The notes: a model not told the origin generated them from the letters alone. 64,000 nt of DNA from Mycolicibacterium hassiacum DSM 44199 (GCF_900603025.1 NZ_LR026975.1:806001-870000), one strand, 5' to 3'. Positions 16,536 through 25,695 are shown, numbered from the stretch's first letter. Program-made: numbers and translations.

Positions 16536-16977
16536 GTACACCGAATGCAGCGCCGACATCGGCGCCCCGGCGGATGTGGTGTGGGACGTCTACAGCGACG
16601 TGCAGCGCTGGCCGGAATGGACGGACTCGGTCACCCGGCTGGTCCCGCTCGACGGGCCGGAGCTGACGATCGGGCACCGGTTCGCGATCAAACAGCCGCG
16701 GATGCCGAACCTGGTGTGGGAGGTCACCGCGGTCACACCCGGTCACTCCTGGACCTGGGTGCAGCGCTCACCCGGCGGGCTGACGATCGCCGAACACGAG
16801 GTCACCGCGCTGGACGACACCCGGACCCGGGTCCGCCAGAGCATCCGCCAATGCGGGCCGGTCGGCACCGTGGTGGGGCTGCTCATGCGGCGGATGACCC
16901 GGCGCTATCTCGACATTGAGGCCGCCGGGCTCAAGCGCCGGTGCGAACAGTTGCACTGCGGTGGCTCGGCCGGCTGA
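16534..16977 (+). CDS. SRPBCC (START/polyketide-cyclase-like) family protein
   Basis: A 147-residue small-ligand-binding helix-grip protein. DIGAPADVVWDVYSDVQRWPEW near the N-terminus (the pattern APxDVVWxxxxDxxxWPEW) is the SRPBCC signature, followed by the strand-rich TWVQRSPGG and a C-terminal helix LDIEAAGLKRRC. Members bind or modify hydrophobic ligands; no catalytic residues can be assigned. The start is ATG at 16534, at the edge of a palindromic operator; a longer form from 16480 would place that operator inside the gene. It overlaps the following TetR gene by 17 bases. Confidence 0.8.
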   Translation: MYTECSADIGAPADVVWDVYSDVQRWPEWTDSVTRLVPLDGPELTIGHRFAIKQPRMPNLVWEVTAVTPGHSWTWVQRSPGGLTIAEHEVTALDDTRTRVRQSIRQCGPVGTVVGLLMRRMTRRYLDIEAAGLKRRCEQLHCGGSAG

Positions 16978-17503
16978 TCTGCAGCGGCGCCGCGAACTGC
17001 TCGACGCGGTGGTCGACGAATGCGCCCGCGGCGGCATCGGCGACCGGTCGCTGCGCGAGGTGGCCGCCGCGGTCGGCACCAGCCACCGGATGCTTTTGCA
17101 CCACTTCGGATCCCGCGACGGGCTGCTACTGGCCGTCGTCGAGGAGGTGGAGCGCCGTCAGCTGGCCCTGCTGCACGAGCTGCCCGAGGATCCGGCCGAC
17201 GCGGTCGCCGCGATGTGGGCGAACCTGCGCCGGCCCGAACTGCGGCCGGCCGAGCGGCTGTTCTTCGAGTGCTATGCCCGGGGTGTCCAGGGGGAGCAGC
17301 CGTTCGCCCGGTTGCCGCGCGCGTCGGTGCGATGGTGGTTGCAGGCCGACACCGGCCGCACCATGGATCCCGCGCTGATGCGGCTGGGGCTGGCGGTCGC
17401 CCGCGGCCTGCTGTTGGACCTGGTGGCCACCGACGACCTCGCCGGGGTCGACGCCGCGGTCGAACGATTCATCGAGTTGCTGCGGCGGGCGTATCAGTCC
17501 TGA
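16961..17503 (+). CDS. TetR family transcriptional regulator
   Basis: A 180-residue regulator with an N-terminal helix-turn-helix (GDRSLREVAAAVGTSHRMLLHHF, read as LREVAAAVG then TSHRMLLHHF). The GTG at 16961 is preferred to the TTG at 16916 because the N-terminal helix RRRELLDAV then starts at the usual distance. It overlaps the SRPBCC gene, so both are probably made from one mRNA and controlled by the palindrome at 16518-16535. Its ligand may be the one bound by the SRPBCC protein (inference). Confidence 0.85.
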   Translation: MARPADLQRRRELLDAVVDECARGGIGDRSLREVAAAVGTSHRMLLHHFGSRDGLLLAVVEEVERRQLALLHELPEDPADAVAAMWANLRRPELRPAERLFFECYARGVQGEQPFARLPRASVRWWLQADTGRTMDPALMRLGLAVARGLLLDLVATDDLAGVDAAVERFIELLRRAYQS

Positions 17504-17688
17504 CTGCTGAGCCGCTCGCCGATGAACGCCAGCAGTTGGGGGTCGGCGGAGGTGAACCGGTCGACCTCCTCGCCGCCGTCGCACCGCAGCAGGGCCACCG
17601 TCACCGTCTGCTCGGTGCGGGCGACCACCCGCCACAGCGCCCCGGCGTCCTGCCAGCGCTGCAGTTCGGCGACCCGGTCGACGGTCAT
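17494..17688 (-). CDS. Small conserved-type hypothetical protein
   Basis: A 64-residue acidic protein starting at ATG 17688 (MTVDRVAELQRWQ). It has alternating hydrophobic strands (LWRVVART, TVTVALLRC) and a C-terminal helix, suggesting a compact alpha/beta fold; I do not recognise a family. It overlaps the convergent TetR end by 10 bases and is divergent from the DUF488 gene 20 bases away. No function can be assigned. Confidence 0.65.
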   Translation of the reverse strand: MTVDRVAELQRWQDAGALWRVVARTEQTVTVALLRCDGGEEVDRFTSADPQLLAFIGERLSSQD

Positions 17689-17708
17689 GCGGCCTACGAT
17701 GTCACAAC

Positions 17709-18092
17709 ATGGGCGGCCGTTCGACGGTACGGATCGCCAGGGTGTACGACGAGCCGGATCCCGGCGAGGGAGCACGGGTGCTGGTCGACCGGCTGTGGCC
17801 GCGCGGCCTGCGCAAGGACGATCCGCGCGTCGGCCGCTGGCTGCCCGCGGTCGCCCCGTCGCCGGAACTTCGTCGCTGGTACGGTCACCGGCCCGAGCTG
17901 TTCGACGAGTTCGCCGACCGCTACACCGCCGAGCTCGGGACCGGCGCGGCCGCCGCCGGGCTGGCCGAGCTGCGCGATCTGGTGCGCCGGGGACCGGTCA
18001 CCCTGGTGACCGCGACCCGCGATGTGGACCACAGCAACGCCGCGGTGTTGGCGCGGGTGCTGGCCGGTGGGTCGCGCCGCCCAAGGTCGTGA
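17709..18092 (+). CDS. DUF488 family protein
   Basis: A 127-residue protein with the DUF488 hallmarks VRIARVYDEP, RVLVDRLWPRGLRKDD (read as LVDRLWPRG at about residues 25-33), WYGHRPELFDEF, and the C-terminal TLVTATRD. Members are small soluble proteins of unsettled function, seen near uroporphyrin or stress genes in various bacteria. The start is ATG at 17709, soon after the divergent small gene. The downstream gap holds the iron box of mbtK, so it is not part of that unit. Confidence 0.85.
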   Translation: MGGRSTVRIARVYDEPDPGEGARVLVDRLWPRGLRKDDPRVGRWLPAVAPSPELRRWYGHRPELFDEFADRYTAELGTGAAAAGLAELRDLVRRGPVTLVTATRDVDHSNAAVLARVLAGGSRRPRS

Positions 18093-18100
18093 CACCGAAG

Positions 18101-18119
18101 GTAGGTAAACCTATCCTCA
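18101..18119. promoter_or_regulatory. IdeR/DtxR iron box upstream of mbtK
   Basis: GTAGGTAAACCTATCCTCA matches the IdeR consensus TWAGGTWAGSCTWACCTWA at 15 of 19 positions and lies 25 bases before the mbtK start. The match to the known regulation of mycobactin genes by IdeR makes iron repression likely. Confidence 0.75.
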
Positions 18120-18144
18120 TCACCTCCGGTAGGCTCGGCGGGCG

Positions 18145-18804
18145 ATGACAGACCGGGTGATGACTGACGTCGACGAGGGCTGCGCGCCCATCCTGGCGCG
18201 CGAGCTCACCGAGATCTCCGACGAGGTGCGCGCGGTGCCGGCGCCGCCGATCCCGCAACTGAGCGAGCCGTACCGGCTGCGCGCGGCCGATGCCGAGCGC
18301 GACGCGGCGATGGTGTCGGAGTGGATGAACCGGCCGCACCTGGTCGAGGCGTGGGAGTACCCGTGGCCGCCGCAGCGTTGGCGGCGCTACCTGCAGGCCC
18401 AGCTCGACGGCGAATACTCCCGCCCGCTCATCGGGTTCTTCAAGGGCGAACCGATCGGGTACTTCGAGTTGTACCGGGCGGCAAAGGATTCCATCGCCCC
18501 GTGCTACGACGCCGACCCGCACGACATCGGCATGCATGCCGCCATCGCCGACGAGCGGTTCATCAATCGGGGGATCGCGCCGCTGCTGTTACCCCGGGTG
18601 GTCGCCAGCATCTTCGAACTCGACCCGCGGTGCCGGCGCATCATGTTCGATCCCGACCATCGCAATACCGGTGCCCGGCGGGTGTGCGAGTTCGCCGGTG
18701 CGGAGTTCCTCGGCGAGCACGACATGCCGAACCGGCGGATGGCGCTCTACGCGCTGCACCGCGACCGGTTCTTGGCGAGCGCACAGGCGCGCAGGAGAAT
18801 CTAG
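18145..18804 (+). CDS. mbtK: Mycobactin lysine N-acyltransferase MbtK (GNAT fold)
   Basis: A 219-residue siderophore acyltransferase of the IucB/AlcB-type GNAT fold. It contains [14 protein letters not shown] (aromatic-rich; about residues 70-83), [29 protein letters not shown], and the CoA-binding end FDPDHRN near residue 172. MbtK transfers the fatty acyl tail from acyl carrier protein to the epsilon amine of the mycobactin lysine. Context is strong: mbtN and mbtL lie convergently downstream, and an iron box precedes the gene. ATG 18145 is used; an in-frame ATG at 18160 is also possible. Confidence 0.88.
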   Translation: MTDRVMTDVDEGCAPILARELTEISDEVRAVPAPPIPQLSEPYRLRAADAERDAAMVSEWMNRPHLVEAWEYPWPPQRWRRYLQAQLDGEYSRPLIGFFKGEPIGYFELYRAAKDSIAPCYDADPHDIGMHAAIADERFINRGIAPLLLPRVVASIFELDPRCRRIMFDPDHRNTGARRVCEFAGAEFLGEHDMPNRRMALYALHRDRFLASAQARRRI

Positions 18805-18933
18805 AGTTCCACGCCGAAGAACAGCTCCCGCAGCAGGTGGTCGTCGAGCCTCTCCTCGGCGCCCAGTTCGCGGTGGGCATCCTGTCGGTTCTGGCGGGCG
18901 AACGCAGCACTGCCTAGCAGTCCCGCGGTGACG

Positions 18934-20109
18934 TCAGGGCAGCAGGTTCAGTTCCTCGTAGCCGTCGTAATCGGGTTTCATCCCGGCGGCCACCAGTTCC
19001 CACAGCACCTCATCGGTGCCGCCGCCGACGCGGGCCAGTTTCATATCGCGCCACCACCGGCCCAGCGGCGTCTCGTCGACCAGATAGCCCGAACCGCCGA
19101 AGATGTGCATGCACTCGTTGAGCACCTCTTCGCCGAGCCGGGCCGCGGTGACCTTCATGCCCGCAGCGGTGCGCAGATCGAGCTTGCCGGTCGCGGCAAC
19201 GCCGTCCAACGCGTAGCGCAGCATGTCCACCCGGGCCTGCAGGTCGGCCATCCGCAGCCGCAGCGCCTGGTGCTCGTAGAGCGTGTTGCCGAACTGCCGG
19301 CGAACCATCATGCGCGCCAAGGTGATACCGATGACGCGCTGCGCGGCCGTGGACACCAGGCCGGCCACCGAAAGCCGCTCCTGCGCCAGGCCCCAGGAGA
19401 TCGCGGCCAGGCCGATGCCGGCGCGGGCGACCAGCGCTTCGGCCGGCACCCAGGTGTCGATGTGCACCGCGGCGGTGTCCAGCGGGCCCGCGCCGACCTT
19501 GCGGTAGGGCTGCTGAATCTCGCACTGCTGCAACGGAACCGCGATGACTGCGACATTGCCGTGCTTGCTGTCGGGCCTGTTGTCGACGTGGCGGGCCACC
19601 ACCAGCACGTGGTCGGCGATCGGCGACAGCGACACGAACTTCTTGATGCCCCTGACGCGGTAGCCGTCGCTGTCGGATCGTATCTCGGTGCCGACTATCT
19701 GCAGATCGGAGCCGCCCGACTGTTCGGAGGCGCCGATGCACAACACCGCCTCGCCACGGATCGCCTGCTCGGCGATGGCCTTGAGGTAGTCGGACTTGCC
19801 GAACCGGCGCAGGACCGCGATCGCCGAGTCGTGCAGTCCGACACCCACGCCGATGCCCGCCGAGCCGAGCGTGCCGAGCTTGCGCGCCAGCTCGATGACC
19901 TTGGCCACATCCGGGAACTGTGCCCCCGGCGGCCACTTCGCCGTGAAAACCCCTGATTCACCGAGGTATTCGATCAGCTCCCGGGGGAAGTGTTCGGTCT
20001 CCTCGGCTCGGGCGGTCCACGCGGCCACCCGCTCGTCGAAAACCCGGTCGAGCAGGGCCCGGTAGTCCTCGCGGGACATCGCCTGCACGCCGTTCACGGT
20101 TGTCGTCAT
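18934..20109 (-). CDS. mbtN: Acyl-ACP dehydrogenase MbtN (FadE14-like)
   Basis: A 391-residue acyl-CoA-dehydrogenase-fold flavoprotein. In mycobacteria MbtN introduces the cis double bond into the acyl-ACP that becomes the mycobactin tail. Visible features are the N-terminal helical domain, the ASEQSGGSD flavin-contacting segment, [10 protein letters not shown], the IFGGSGYL segment and the C-terminal [10 protein letters not shown]. It follows mbtL by 12 bases, and mbtK faces it from the other side. In M. tuberculosis mbtM (fadD33) sits between mbtL and mbtN; no such gene is present here. Confidence 0.87.
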   Translation of the reverse strand: MTTTVNGVQAMSREDYRALLDRVFDERVAAWTARAEETEHFPRELIEYLGESGVFTAKWPPGAQFPDVAKVIELARKLGTLGSAGIGVGVGLHDSAIAVLRRFGKSDYLKAIAEQAIRGEAVLCIGASEQSGGSDLQIVGTEIRSDSDGYRVRGIKKFVSLSPIADHVLVVARHVDNRPDSKHGNVAVIAVPLQQCEIQQPYRKVGAGPLDTAAVHIDTWVPAEALVARAGIGLAAISWGLAQERLSVAGLVSTAAQRVIGITLARMMVRRQFGNTLYEHQALRLRMADLQARVDMLRYALDGVAATGKLDLRTAAGMKVTAARLGEEVLNECMHIFGGSGYLVDETPLGRWWRDMKLARVGGGTDEVLWELVAAGMKPDYDGYEELNLLP

Positions 20110-20121
20110 CGGCCGGCTCCG

Positions 20122-20391
20122 TCAGGAGTTGTTGCGGACCGTCGGGACCTTCGCGAGGATCGCCGCTTCGAGATCGCCGACCGTGTTGCAGCTGAGCAGG
20201 TCCTCCTCGCTCAGCGCCACCCCGAGCCGGTCCTCGATGGCGACCATTCCGACGGCGAACGCCACCGAGTCGAGGCCGACGTCGTCGATCAGCCGGGAGT
20301 CCCGGGTGACGCGGCTGATGTCGACGTTCATGTCGTCGCGCAGGATCTCGGTGAGTGCGGCGCTGACTTCTTCGGGAGTAGACGGCTTCAC
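20122..20391 (-). CDS. mbtL: Acyl carrier protein MbtL
   Basis: An 89-residue acyl carrier protein. The phosphopantetheine attachment serine is in GLDSVAFAVGM (about residue 41), with acidic helices around it. MbtL carries the fatty acid that MbtN desaturates and MbtK transfers. The GTG at 20391 is the start (VKPSTPEEV). An IdeR-type box lies 25-43 bases upstream, and mbtN begins 12 bases after the stop, so the two form an iron-repressed operon. Confidence 0.88.
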   Translation of the reverse strand: MKPSTPEEVSAALTEILRDDMNVDISRVTRDSRLIDDVGLDSVAFAVGMVAIEDRLGVALSEEDLLSCNTVGDLEAAILAKVPTVRNNS

Positions 20392-20415
20392 GGCGAGGGA
20401 CGGTACACCCTTAAG

Positions 20416-20434
20416 CGAGGTGAGGCTACCCTTA
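20416..20434. promoter_or_regulatory. IdeR/DtxR iron box upstream of mbtL-mbtN
   Basis: CGAGGTGAGGCTACCCTTA matches the IdeR consensus at 15 of 19 positions, with the central GAGG-CTA core intact. It sits just upstream of the mbtL start on the other strand. A second box at mbtK supports a common iron response. Confidence 0.72.
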
Positions 20435-20468
20435 CCCCTCGCTCAGCTGTCGCTGGCGCGCCCGTCGG

Positions 20469-20858
20469 TCACAGCCGCGCGCCGAGCCAGGCGCCCAGCG
20501 CGGCCGCGGCCAGCCCGAGCGCGAGGCTGAGCAGCACGTTCACCGCCGCCGCCGCGACTCGGCGCCGGCCGGCGAGCGTCGCGGTCTGCACCATCCAGGT
20601 GGAGAACGTCGTGTAGGAACCGAGCAGGCCCACCCCGATCAGCAGGGTGGCGGTCGCGCTCGGACCGGCGCCGGCCAGTAACCCGAGCAGCCCCGCACCG
20701 GACACGTTGACCAGCAGGATCCCCCACGGGAAGGCCTCCCACCGGCCACCGGGGCTCCGCTCGACCACGCGGTTCATCACCGCGTGGTCGACGACATGGC
20801 GCGCCAGCGCCCCGGCGCCGCCGAGCACGGCCACCCCGGCCCAGACCCAGAGGCTCAC
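20469..20858 (-). CDS. crcB: Fluoride channel/exporter CrcB (Fluc), subunit 1
   Basis: A 129-residue four-helix membrane protein. It shows GGAGALARH in helix 1, [12 protein letters not shown] in helix 2 (conserved Asn), and [12 protein letters not shown] in helix 3 (the phenylalanine/threonine track of Fluc channels). These proteins export fluoride as dual-topology or paired dimers. The GTG at 20858 shares GTGA with the upstream crcB stop, so the two subunits are coupled and probably form a heterodimer, as in other actinobacteria with tandem copies. Neighbouring pgm matches M. tuberculosis order. Confidence 0.9.
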   Translation of the reverse strand: MSLWVWAGVAVLGGAGALARHVVDHAVMNRVVERSPGGRWEAFPWGILLVNVSGAGLLGLLAGAGPSATATLLIGVGLLGSYTTFSTWMVQTATLAGRRRVAAAAVNVLLSLALGLAAAALGAWLGARL

Positions 20859-21247
20859 CGCGATGCCCGCCCGGTGCTCATCGCGGCCCACCGAGCCCCG
20901 AGCGTCACCGCCACCAGACCGGCGGCGACGCTGGCGGCCGCGTACCCGCCGGCCAGCGCGAACGCATCGTGCTCGATCATCCGCAGGATCTCGACCTGCA
21001 GCGTCGAGAACGTCGTCAGCCCCCCGCACAGCCCGGTGCCCAGCAGCGGTCGCCGGTAGCCCGACGCGGGCAGCCGCACGGTCAGGTAGCCGAGCAGCAG
21101 TGCGCCGACGATGTTGACGCCGAACGTCGCCCACGGCCACTGTCCGGGCCCGGCCACCACCGCGGCCCCGAACGCGGCCCGTGCCAGCGTGCCCAGCGCC
21201 CCGCCCGCGAAGACCGCGGCCAGCTCGCGTCTGTCGTGCCCGAACAC
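20855..21247 (-). CDS. crcB: Fluoride channel/exporter CrcB (Fluc), subunit 2
   Basis: A 130-residue partner of the downstream crcB. Motifs are [25 protein letters not shown] and [12 protein letters not shown], again with the Asn and the TTFST track. The start is taken at GTG 21247 (VFGHDRREL), since the longer frame upstream runs through the divergent pgm promoter. I looked for a fluoride riboswitch in the 60 bases upstream and saw no convincing crcB motif. Confidence 0.88.
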   Translation of the reverse strand: MFGHDRRELAAVFAGGALGTLARAAFGAAVVAGPGQWPWATFGVNIVGALLLGYLTVRLPASGYRRPLLGTGLCGGLTTFSTLQVEILRMIEHDAFALAGGYAAASVAAGLVAVTLGARWAAMSTGRASR

Positions 21248-21308
21248 CCCGCCGAGTATGACGGCTGGGCCGCGCGGGCACCCGGGCGGAGGGGGAGAAT
21301 CGGCAGAT

Positions 21309-22952
21309 ATGGCGGCCCATCCTCGAGCCGGACAGCCGGCACAGCCCGAAGACCTCATCGATGTGGCCCACGTGGTCACCGCGTACTACACCGTCGAGCC
21401 CGACCCGGACAACGTCGATCAGCAGGTGGTGTTCGGCACCTCCGGCCACCGCGGTTCCAGCCTCGACGGGGCGTTCAACGAGGCGCACATCCTGGCGACC
21501 ACCCAGGCGATCGTCGAGTACCGCCGCGCCCGGGGCGTCACCGGTCCGCTGTTCCTCGGCCGCGACACCCACGCGCTGTCCGAGCCGGCCTGGGTGTCGG
21601 CGCTGGAGGTGCTGGTCGGCAACGACGTGGAGGTGATGATCGACTCGGCCGACCGCTACACCCCGACCCCGGCGATCAGCCACGCGATCCTGACCCACAA
21701 CCGCGGCCGCAGCACCGGCCTCGCCGACGGGATCGTGGTCACCCCGTCGCACAACCCGCCGCGCGACGGCGGGTTCAAGTACAACCCGCCGCACGGCGGC
21801 CCGGCCGACACCGACGCCACCGGTGCGATCGCCCGGCGCGCCAACGAGCTGCTGCGCGAGGGTCTCACCGGCGTCAAACGGGTGCCCGCGGCCCGCGCGC
21901 TGGCCGCGGCGCACCGCCACGACTACCTCGACGCCTACGTCGCCGACCTGCCCAACGTCGTCGACCTGCACGCGATCAGCGCCGAGCGCATCCGCATCGG
22001 CGCCGACCCGCTCGGCGGGGCCAGCGTCGACTACTGGGCCGCGATCGCCGAACGGCACAACCTCGACCTCACCGTGGTCAACCCGCTGGTCGATCCGACG
22101 TGGCGGTTCATGACGCTCGACGGCGACGGCAAGATCCGGATGGACTGCAGCTCACCGAACGCGATGGCCGGGCTCATCCGGACCATGAGCGGACAGGACG
22201 CCTACCAGATCGCCACCGGCAACGACGCCGACGCCGACCGGCACGGGATCGTCACCCCCGACGGCGGTCTGCTCAACCCGAACCACTACCTGGCCGTCGC
22301 CATCGACTACCTGTTCACCCACCGCCCGGACTGGCCGGCGTCGACCGCGGTGGGCAAGACCGCGGTCAGCTCGTCGATCATCGACCGGGTCGCCGCCGGG
22401 CTGGGCCGGGAGCTGATCGAGGTGCCGGTCGGGTTCAAGTGGTTCGTCGAGGGGCTGCGCAGCGGTGCCATCGGCTTCGGCGGCGAGGAGAGCGCCGGGG
22501 CGTCGTTCCTGCGCCGCGACGGGTCGGTGTGGAGCACCGACAAGGACGGGATCATCCTGGCGCTGCTGGCCGCCGAGATCCTCGCGGTCACCGGCGAGAC
22601 CCCGTCGCAGCGGTACACCGCGCTGGCCGACCGGCACGGCGCGCCCTGCTACGCCCGCATCGACGCCCCGGCGAATCGGGAACAGAAGGCGCGGCTGGCC
22701 AGGCTCTCGCCCGAGCAGGTCACCGCGACCGAACTGGCCGGTGAGCCGATCGTCGCCAAACTCACCACCGCCCCGGGCAACGGCGCTCCGCTGGGTGGGT
22801 TGAAGGTGATCACCGAGAACGCGTGGTTCGCCGCCCGCCCGTCGGGCACCGAGGACGTGTACAAGATCTACGCCGAGTCGTTCCGCGGCGCCGACCATCT
22901 GGCGGAGGTGCAGCAGGCCGCCCGTGACGTGGTCAATAAGGTCATCGCGTGA
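21309..22952 (+). CDS. pgm: Phosphoglucomutase (alpha-D-glucose phosphate-specific)
   Basis: A 547-residue alpha-D-phosphohexomutase interconverting glucose 1- and 6-phosphate, feeding glycogen, trehalose and cell-wall sugars. [10 protein letters not shown] near residue 40 is the phosphate-entry motif, TPSHNP (Ser near 149) is the phosphoserine site, [10 protein letters not shown] is the magnesium loop, and GGEESAG is the sugar-binding loop. The ATG at 21309 is used because the crcB promoter lies just upstream on the other strand. Its stop shares GTGA with the next gene, an MFS transporter. Confidence 0.95.
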   Translation: MAAHPRAGQPAQPEDLIDVAHVVTAYYTVEPDPDNVDQQVVFGTSGHRGSSLDGAFNEAHILATTQAIVEYRRARGVTGPLFLGRDTHALSEPAWVSALEVLVGNDVEVMIDSADRYTPTPAISHAILTHNRGRSTGLADGIVVTPSHNPPRDGGFKYNPPHGGPADTDATGAIARRANELLREGLTGVKRVPAARALAAAHRHDYLDAYVADLPNVVDLHAISAERIRIGADPLGGASVDYWAAIAERHNLDLTVVNPLVDPTWRFMTLDGDGKIRMDCSSPNAMAGLIRTMSGQDAYQIATGNDADADRHGIVTPDGGLLNPNHYLAVAIDYLFTHRPDWPASTAVGKTAVSSSIIDRVAAGLGRELIEVPVGFKWFVEGLRSGAIGFGGEESAGASFLRRDGSVWSTDKDGIILALLAAEILAVTGETPSQRYTALADRHGAPCYARIDAPANREQKARLARLSPEQVTATELAGEPIVAKLTTAPGNGAPLGGLKVITENAWFAARPSGTEDVYKIYAESFRGADHLAEVQQAARDVVNKVIA

Positions 22953-24214
22953 GCTCGGATCCGGAGGGCGACTGTAGGGCGGTCGCCGAGAAGCCGAGGC
23001 TGCCGCGCGAGGTCTGGCTGCTGGCCGGCGCCAACGTGGTGGTCGCGCTGGGCTACGGCGTGGTGGCGCCGGTGCTGCCGCAGTACGCGCTGCACTTCGG
23101 GGTGAGCCTGTCCGCCGCGACGTTCGTCATCACCGCGTTCGCGTTCATGCGGCTGGTGGCCGCGCCGCCGGCCGGTCTGCTGGCCAACCGGCTGGGGGAG
23201 CGGCGGGTCTACATCAGCGGACTGGTCATCGTGGCGCTGTCCACCGGAGCCTGCGCGTTCGCCGAGAACTATTGGCAGCTCCTGGTGTTCCGCACCGCCG
23301 GCGGGCTCGGGTCGGCGATGTTCACGGTGTCCTCGCTGGGCCTGATGATCCGGATCTCCCCGGAGCACGCCCGCGGCCGGGTGGCGGGGTTGTTCTCCAC
23401 CGGCTTTCTCATCGGGTCGGTCGGCGGGCCGATGCTGGGCAGCCTGACCGCCGGGCTGGGGCTGTCGGCGCCGTTCGTGATCTACGGTGTGGCGCTGCTG
23501 GTCGCCGCCGGGGTGGTGTTCGTCAGCCTGCGCGGCAGCACGGTCGCCGCGCCCGACCCGGAGCACGAGGCGGGGGTGTCGGTGCGCCGGGTGCTGCGTC
23601 ACCGCGCCTATCTGGCCGCGTTGTTCTCCAACTTCGCCCACGGGTGGGCGTCGTTCGGACTGCGGATCGCACTGGTGCCGCTGTTCGTGGTGGAGGGCCT
23701 CGGCCACAGCCCGGGAGCGGCCGGGATGGCGTTGGCCACCTTCGCGATCGGCAACGTCTCCGCGGTGATCCCGAGCGGCTATCTGTCCGACCGGATCGGG
23801 CGGCGCAAGCTGATGATCGCCGGGCTGGGGGTGGCGGCGGTGACGACCGTTCTGGTGGGACTGACCACGTCGCTGCCGATCTTCCTGGCGGCCGCCTATG
23901 TGACCGGCGCGGCGACCGGCATGTTCGTCTCCCCGCAGCAGGCCGCGGTGGCCGACATCATCGGCAACAAGGCACACGGCGGGACCGCCGTCGGGACGTT
24001 CCAGATGATGGCCGACGTCGGTTCCATCGTCGGATCGCTGGTGCTGGGCCTGATCGCCGAACACGCCGCGTTCAGTTGGGCGTTCGTCGTCAGTGGGGCG
24101 ATGTTGGCGCTGGCCGCGCTGGGGTGGACGGCCGCACCGGAAACCCGTGGTCGGCCCGCCGTACACACCCCGGCGCGCGCCATCGGTCCGGAGGCCGGTG
24201 GCGAGGTGCCATGA
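22949..24214 (+). CDS. Major facilitator superfamily transporter
   Basis: A 421-residue membrane protein with about twelve hydrophobic segments. The loop 2-3 signature [13 protein letters not shown] and its repeat in the second half, [13 protein letters not shown], are the MFS family marks. The GTG at 22949 overlaps the pgm stop (GTGA), so the pair is coupled. Drug/H+ antiporter-like arrangement is suggested by overall layout, but the substrate cannot be read. It ends about 55 bases before tRNA-Ala. Confidence 0.9.
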   Translation: MSSDPEGDCRAVAEKPRLPREVWLLAGANVVVALGYGVVAPVLPQYALHFGVSLSAATFVITAFAFMRLVAAPPAGLLANRLGERRVYISGLVIVALSTGACAFAENYWQLLVFRTAGGLGSAMFTVSSLGLMIRISPEHARGRVAGLFSTGFLIGSVGGPMLGSLTAGLGLSAPFVIYGVALLVAAGVVFVSLRGSTVAAPDPEHEAGVSVRRVLRHRAYLAALFSNFAHGWASFGLRIALVPLFVVEGLGHSPGAAGMALATFAIGNVSAVIPSGYLSDRIGRRKLMIAGLGVAAVTTVLVGLTTSLPIFLAAAYVTGAATGMFVSPQQAAVADIIGNKAHGGTAVGTFQMMADVGSIVGSLVLGLIAEHAAFSWAFVVSGAMLALAALGWTAAPETRGRPAVHTPARAIGPEAGGEVP

Positions 24215-24269
24215 CCAGCGATTTTGAGAGGCAAGGTGCCTTGGTGTAACTTCGATGCGCACAACCTGA

Positions 24270-24345
24270 GGGGCTATGGCGCAGCTGGTAGCGCACCACA
24301 CTGGCAGTGTGGGGGTCACGGGTTCGAGTCCCGTTAGCTCCACCA
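24270..24345 (+). tRNA. tRNA-Ala (anticodon GGC), CCA encoded
   Basis: The 76-base gene folds into a full cloverleaf. The acceptor stem GGGGCTA pairs with TAGCTCC, including the G3:U70 wobble that identifies tRNA-Ala. The anticodon stem CCACA/TGTGG holds the loop CTGGCAG (anticodon GGC, reads GCC). The T loop is GGTTCGAGTCC, and ACCA ends the gene at 24345. Its 3' portion is echoed imperfectly at 25671-25693. Confidence 0.97.
24319..24341 (+). repeat. tRNA 3' end copy 1 of an att-like direct repeat pair
   Basis: This part of the tRNA (T arm and acceptor strand) matches 25671-25693 at 19 of 23 positions in the same orientation. tRNA 3' ends are the classic integration site of mobile elements, so the pair may mark the left end of an old insertion of about 1.35 kb. 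Confidence 0.45.
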
Positions 24346-24701
24346 GGCATTTTGCGGGTTCGTGGGCCACCATGCGGACCGCTCTGGCGACGGTGGTGGC
24401 TTCGGAGTTCTTGATCGTCTGGCGGCGTGTGCGCACGCCCGCCGTGTTCAGCGCATACGCACTGCACCGCCGACGGGAATTACTAGGATGAACCGGATCC
24501 TGAGGAACCTGCTTTGTTGCGAGTTGAACCGGTCGACCGCGTCCGGGTGATCGAGATCTAGATCCCGGAGTCGTTGGTGTCCCCGCGAACCGCGACGGCA
24601 GCCGAGCGGGAAGTCTGAGCATGACATCGATCTCTCGAACGCGAAGGCCGGACACACCGACGATCGGGACGGAAGCGCTACTACGACGCCGCGCTCAGCT
24701 G
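24346..24701. other. Intergenic stretch after tRNA-Ala, no gene recognised
   Basis: This 356-base region has lower GC content than its neighbours. Open frames here either run through the tRNA or lack a plausible start, and no integrase, transposase or inverted-repeat ends were seen. It presumably carries the promoter of the lipoprotein gene. Confidence 0.5.
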
Positions 24702-25591
24702 ATGTCGCACGACCGATGCTCGCGCGGACACGCGAATCGGATTCCAGTCACCCGACACGCAACCCGGTGGGTGTGGATTGTCGCGGCGACGGTTCTTGCG
24801 GCTGCCGCCCTCAGTGGGTGCGGAACGACTCGAGACGGCGGCAGCGTAGACCAGGCGAACTCGTCGGCGGCAGATCAGGCGGGGTCGTCGGCGACGGTCG
24901 TGCCGAGATCGGGCGCTCCGGATAGCGAGATTGTGCGCGATTCGGTGCAGCGAGCCGCCAACGCTGAGTCGGTGAAGTGGAGCTGGCGGGATGCTGAAAG
25001 TCCCGATTTTGGTGATATCGAAGTATCGCCGAAAGAAGGGATTTTGTACCAAGATGCCACACCGTGGGCGGCGTTCGGAGTGAGATTATTCTCACCCGGC
25101 AGGGGGAGTACCGTCGCGGTGATGAGCGACTCGTCAAGCTCGCCCACGACAAAGGCCACACAGATGTGACCGTCGATACCTGGGTTTCGCTCAGTGGGGA
25201 CCGCGGAGAAGTTTCCGGCGTCTTGAAAGCCGGCCTGGATCATCCGATCGAGATGAACATAGTTCCTCCAGAATCAATAAGTCACGCCGAGCAGGTCGGC
25301 ACCGAAGTCATCGACGGCCGTACCACTTACGAGTACGCGGTGACGCTCGACCGCGACCGGTATCTCCAAAGCATTGCCGCGCTTGTGCCGAGCGTCGCGA
25401 CCGACCCGCAATTTGATCAGCTCACTCCCGCAGACGTGCATGTATGGATTGACGAGGATGGAATTCTTCGGAAAGCCACCGTGCTGCGTCAGATTGGAAG
25501 CGGCTACCTATTCGACTCTCTGAGTTATAACGAGCCCCTCTCGGTACGCATACCATCGGAAGCAGAAGTAGTCCGACTTGGCAGCCCATAG
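24702..25591 (+). pseudogene. Putative lipoprotein with one frameshift
   Basis: The first half (ATG 24702) has a positively charged start, a hydrophobic signal and the lipobox LSGC, then a Ser/Ala-rich linker and a domain with ESVKWSWRDAESPDFG. That frame ends out of register near 25080. The second half is open to TAG 25591 in another frame, with SEIILTRQGEYRRGDERL, a VGTEVIDGRTTYEY strand and VHVWIDEDGILRK, as in mycobacterial LppX/LprG-like lipoproteins. One extra base near 25077 would join both halves into about 296 residues. Codon use is less GC-biased than in neighbours, suggesting transfer. Either a pseudogene or an assembly error. Confidence 0.6.
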
Positions 25592-25670
25592 AGGATGTGG
25601 CACATAATCCTCCGCCGGCCTGCTCGTCAGAGACATCGGCCGCTGACGCTACGAAGTCAAGAGAGGGAAG

Positions 25671-25693
25671 CGGGCTGGAGTCCCATTGGCTCC
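25671..25693 (+). repeat. tRNA-Ala 3'-end-like direct repeat (possible att remnant, right side)
   Basis: Nineteen of 23 bases match the tRNA segment 24319-24341, including an unbroken GAGTCCC and GCTCC. It lies 3 bases from the stop of the FAD oxygenase gene. The segment between the two copies is poor in GC and holds only the broken lipoprotein. This fits an old tRNA-targeted insertion, but no integrase is present. Confidence 0.45.
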
Positions 25694-25695
25694 GC

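Noticed and set aside
18804..18933. An open stretch on the minus strand between mbtK and mbtN that reads as a plausible acidic helical tail ending in FFGVEL
   Set aside because: It has no start codon or ribosome site and is only about 40 codons; treated as intergenic.
21248..21308. Fluoride riboswitch upstream of the crcB pair
   Set aside because: The gap is only about 60 bases and I could not find the conserved pseudoknot segments.
24276..24491. Protein-coding frame reading through tRNA-Ala
   Set aside because: Its first part is the tRNA itself; this is a known type of false call.
24346..25693. Insertion sequence or integrase in the tRNA-bounded segment
   Set aside because: No transposase or recombinase motif and no terminal inverted repeats were seen; only the att-like repeat and atypical composition support transfer.
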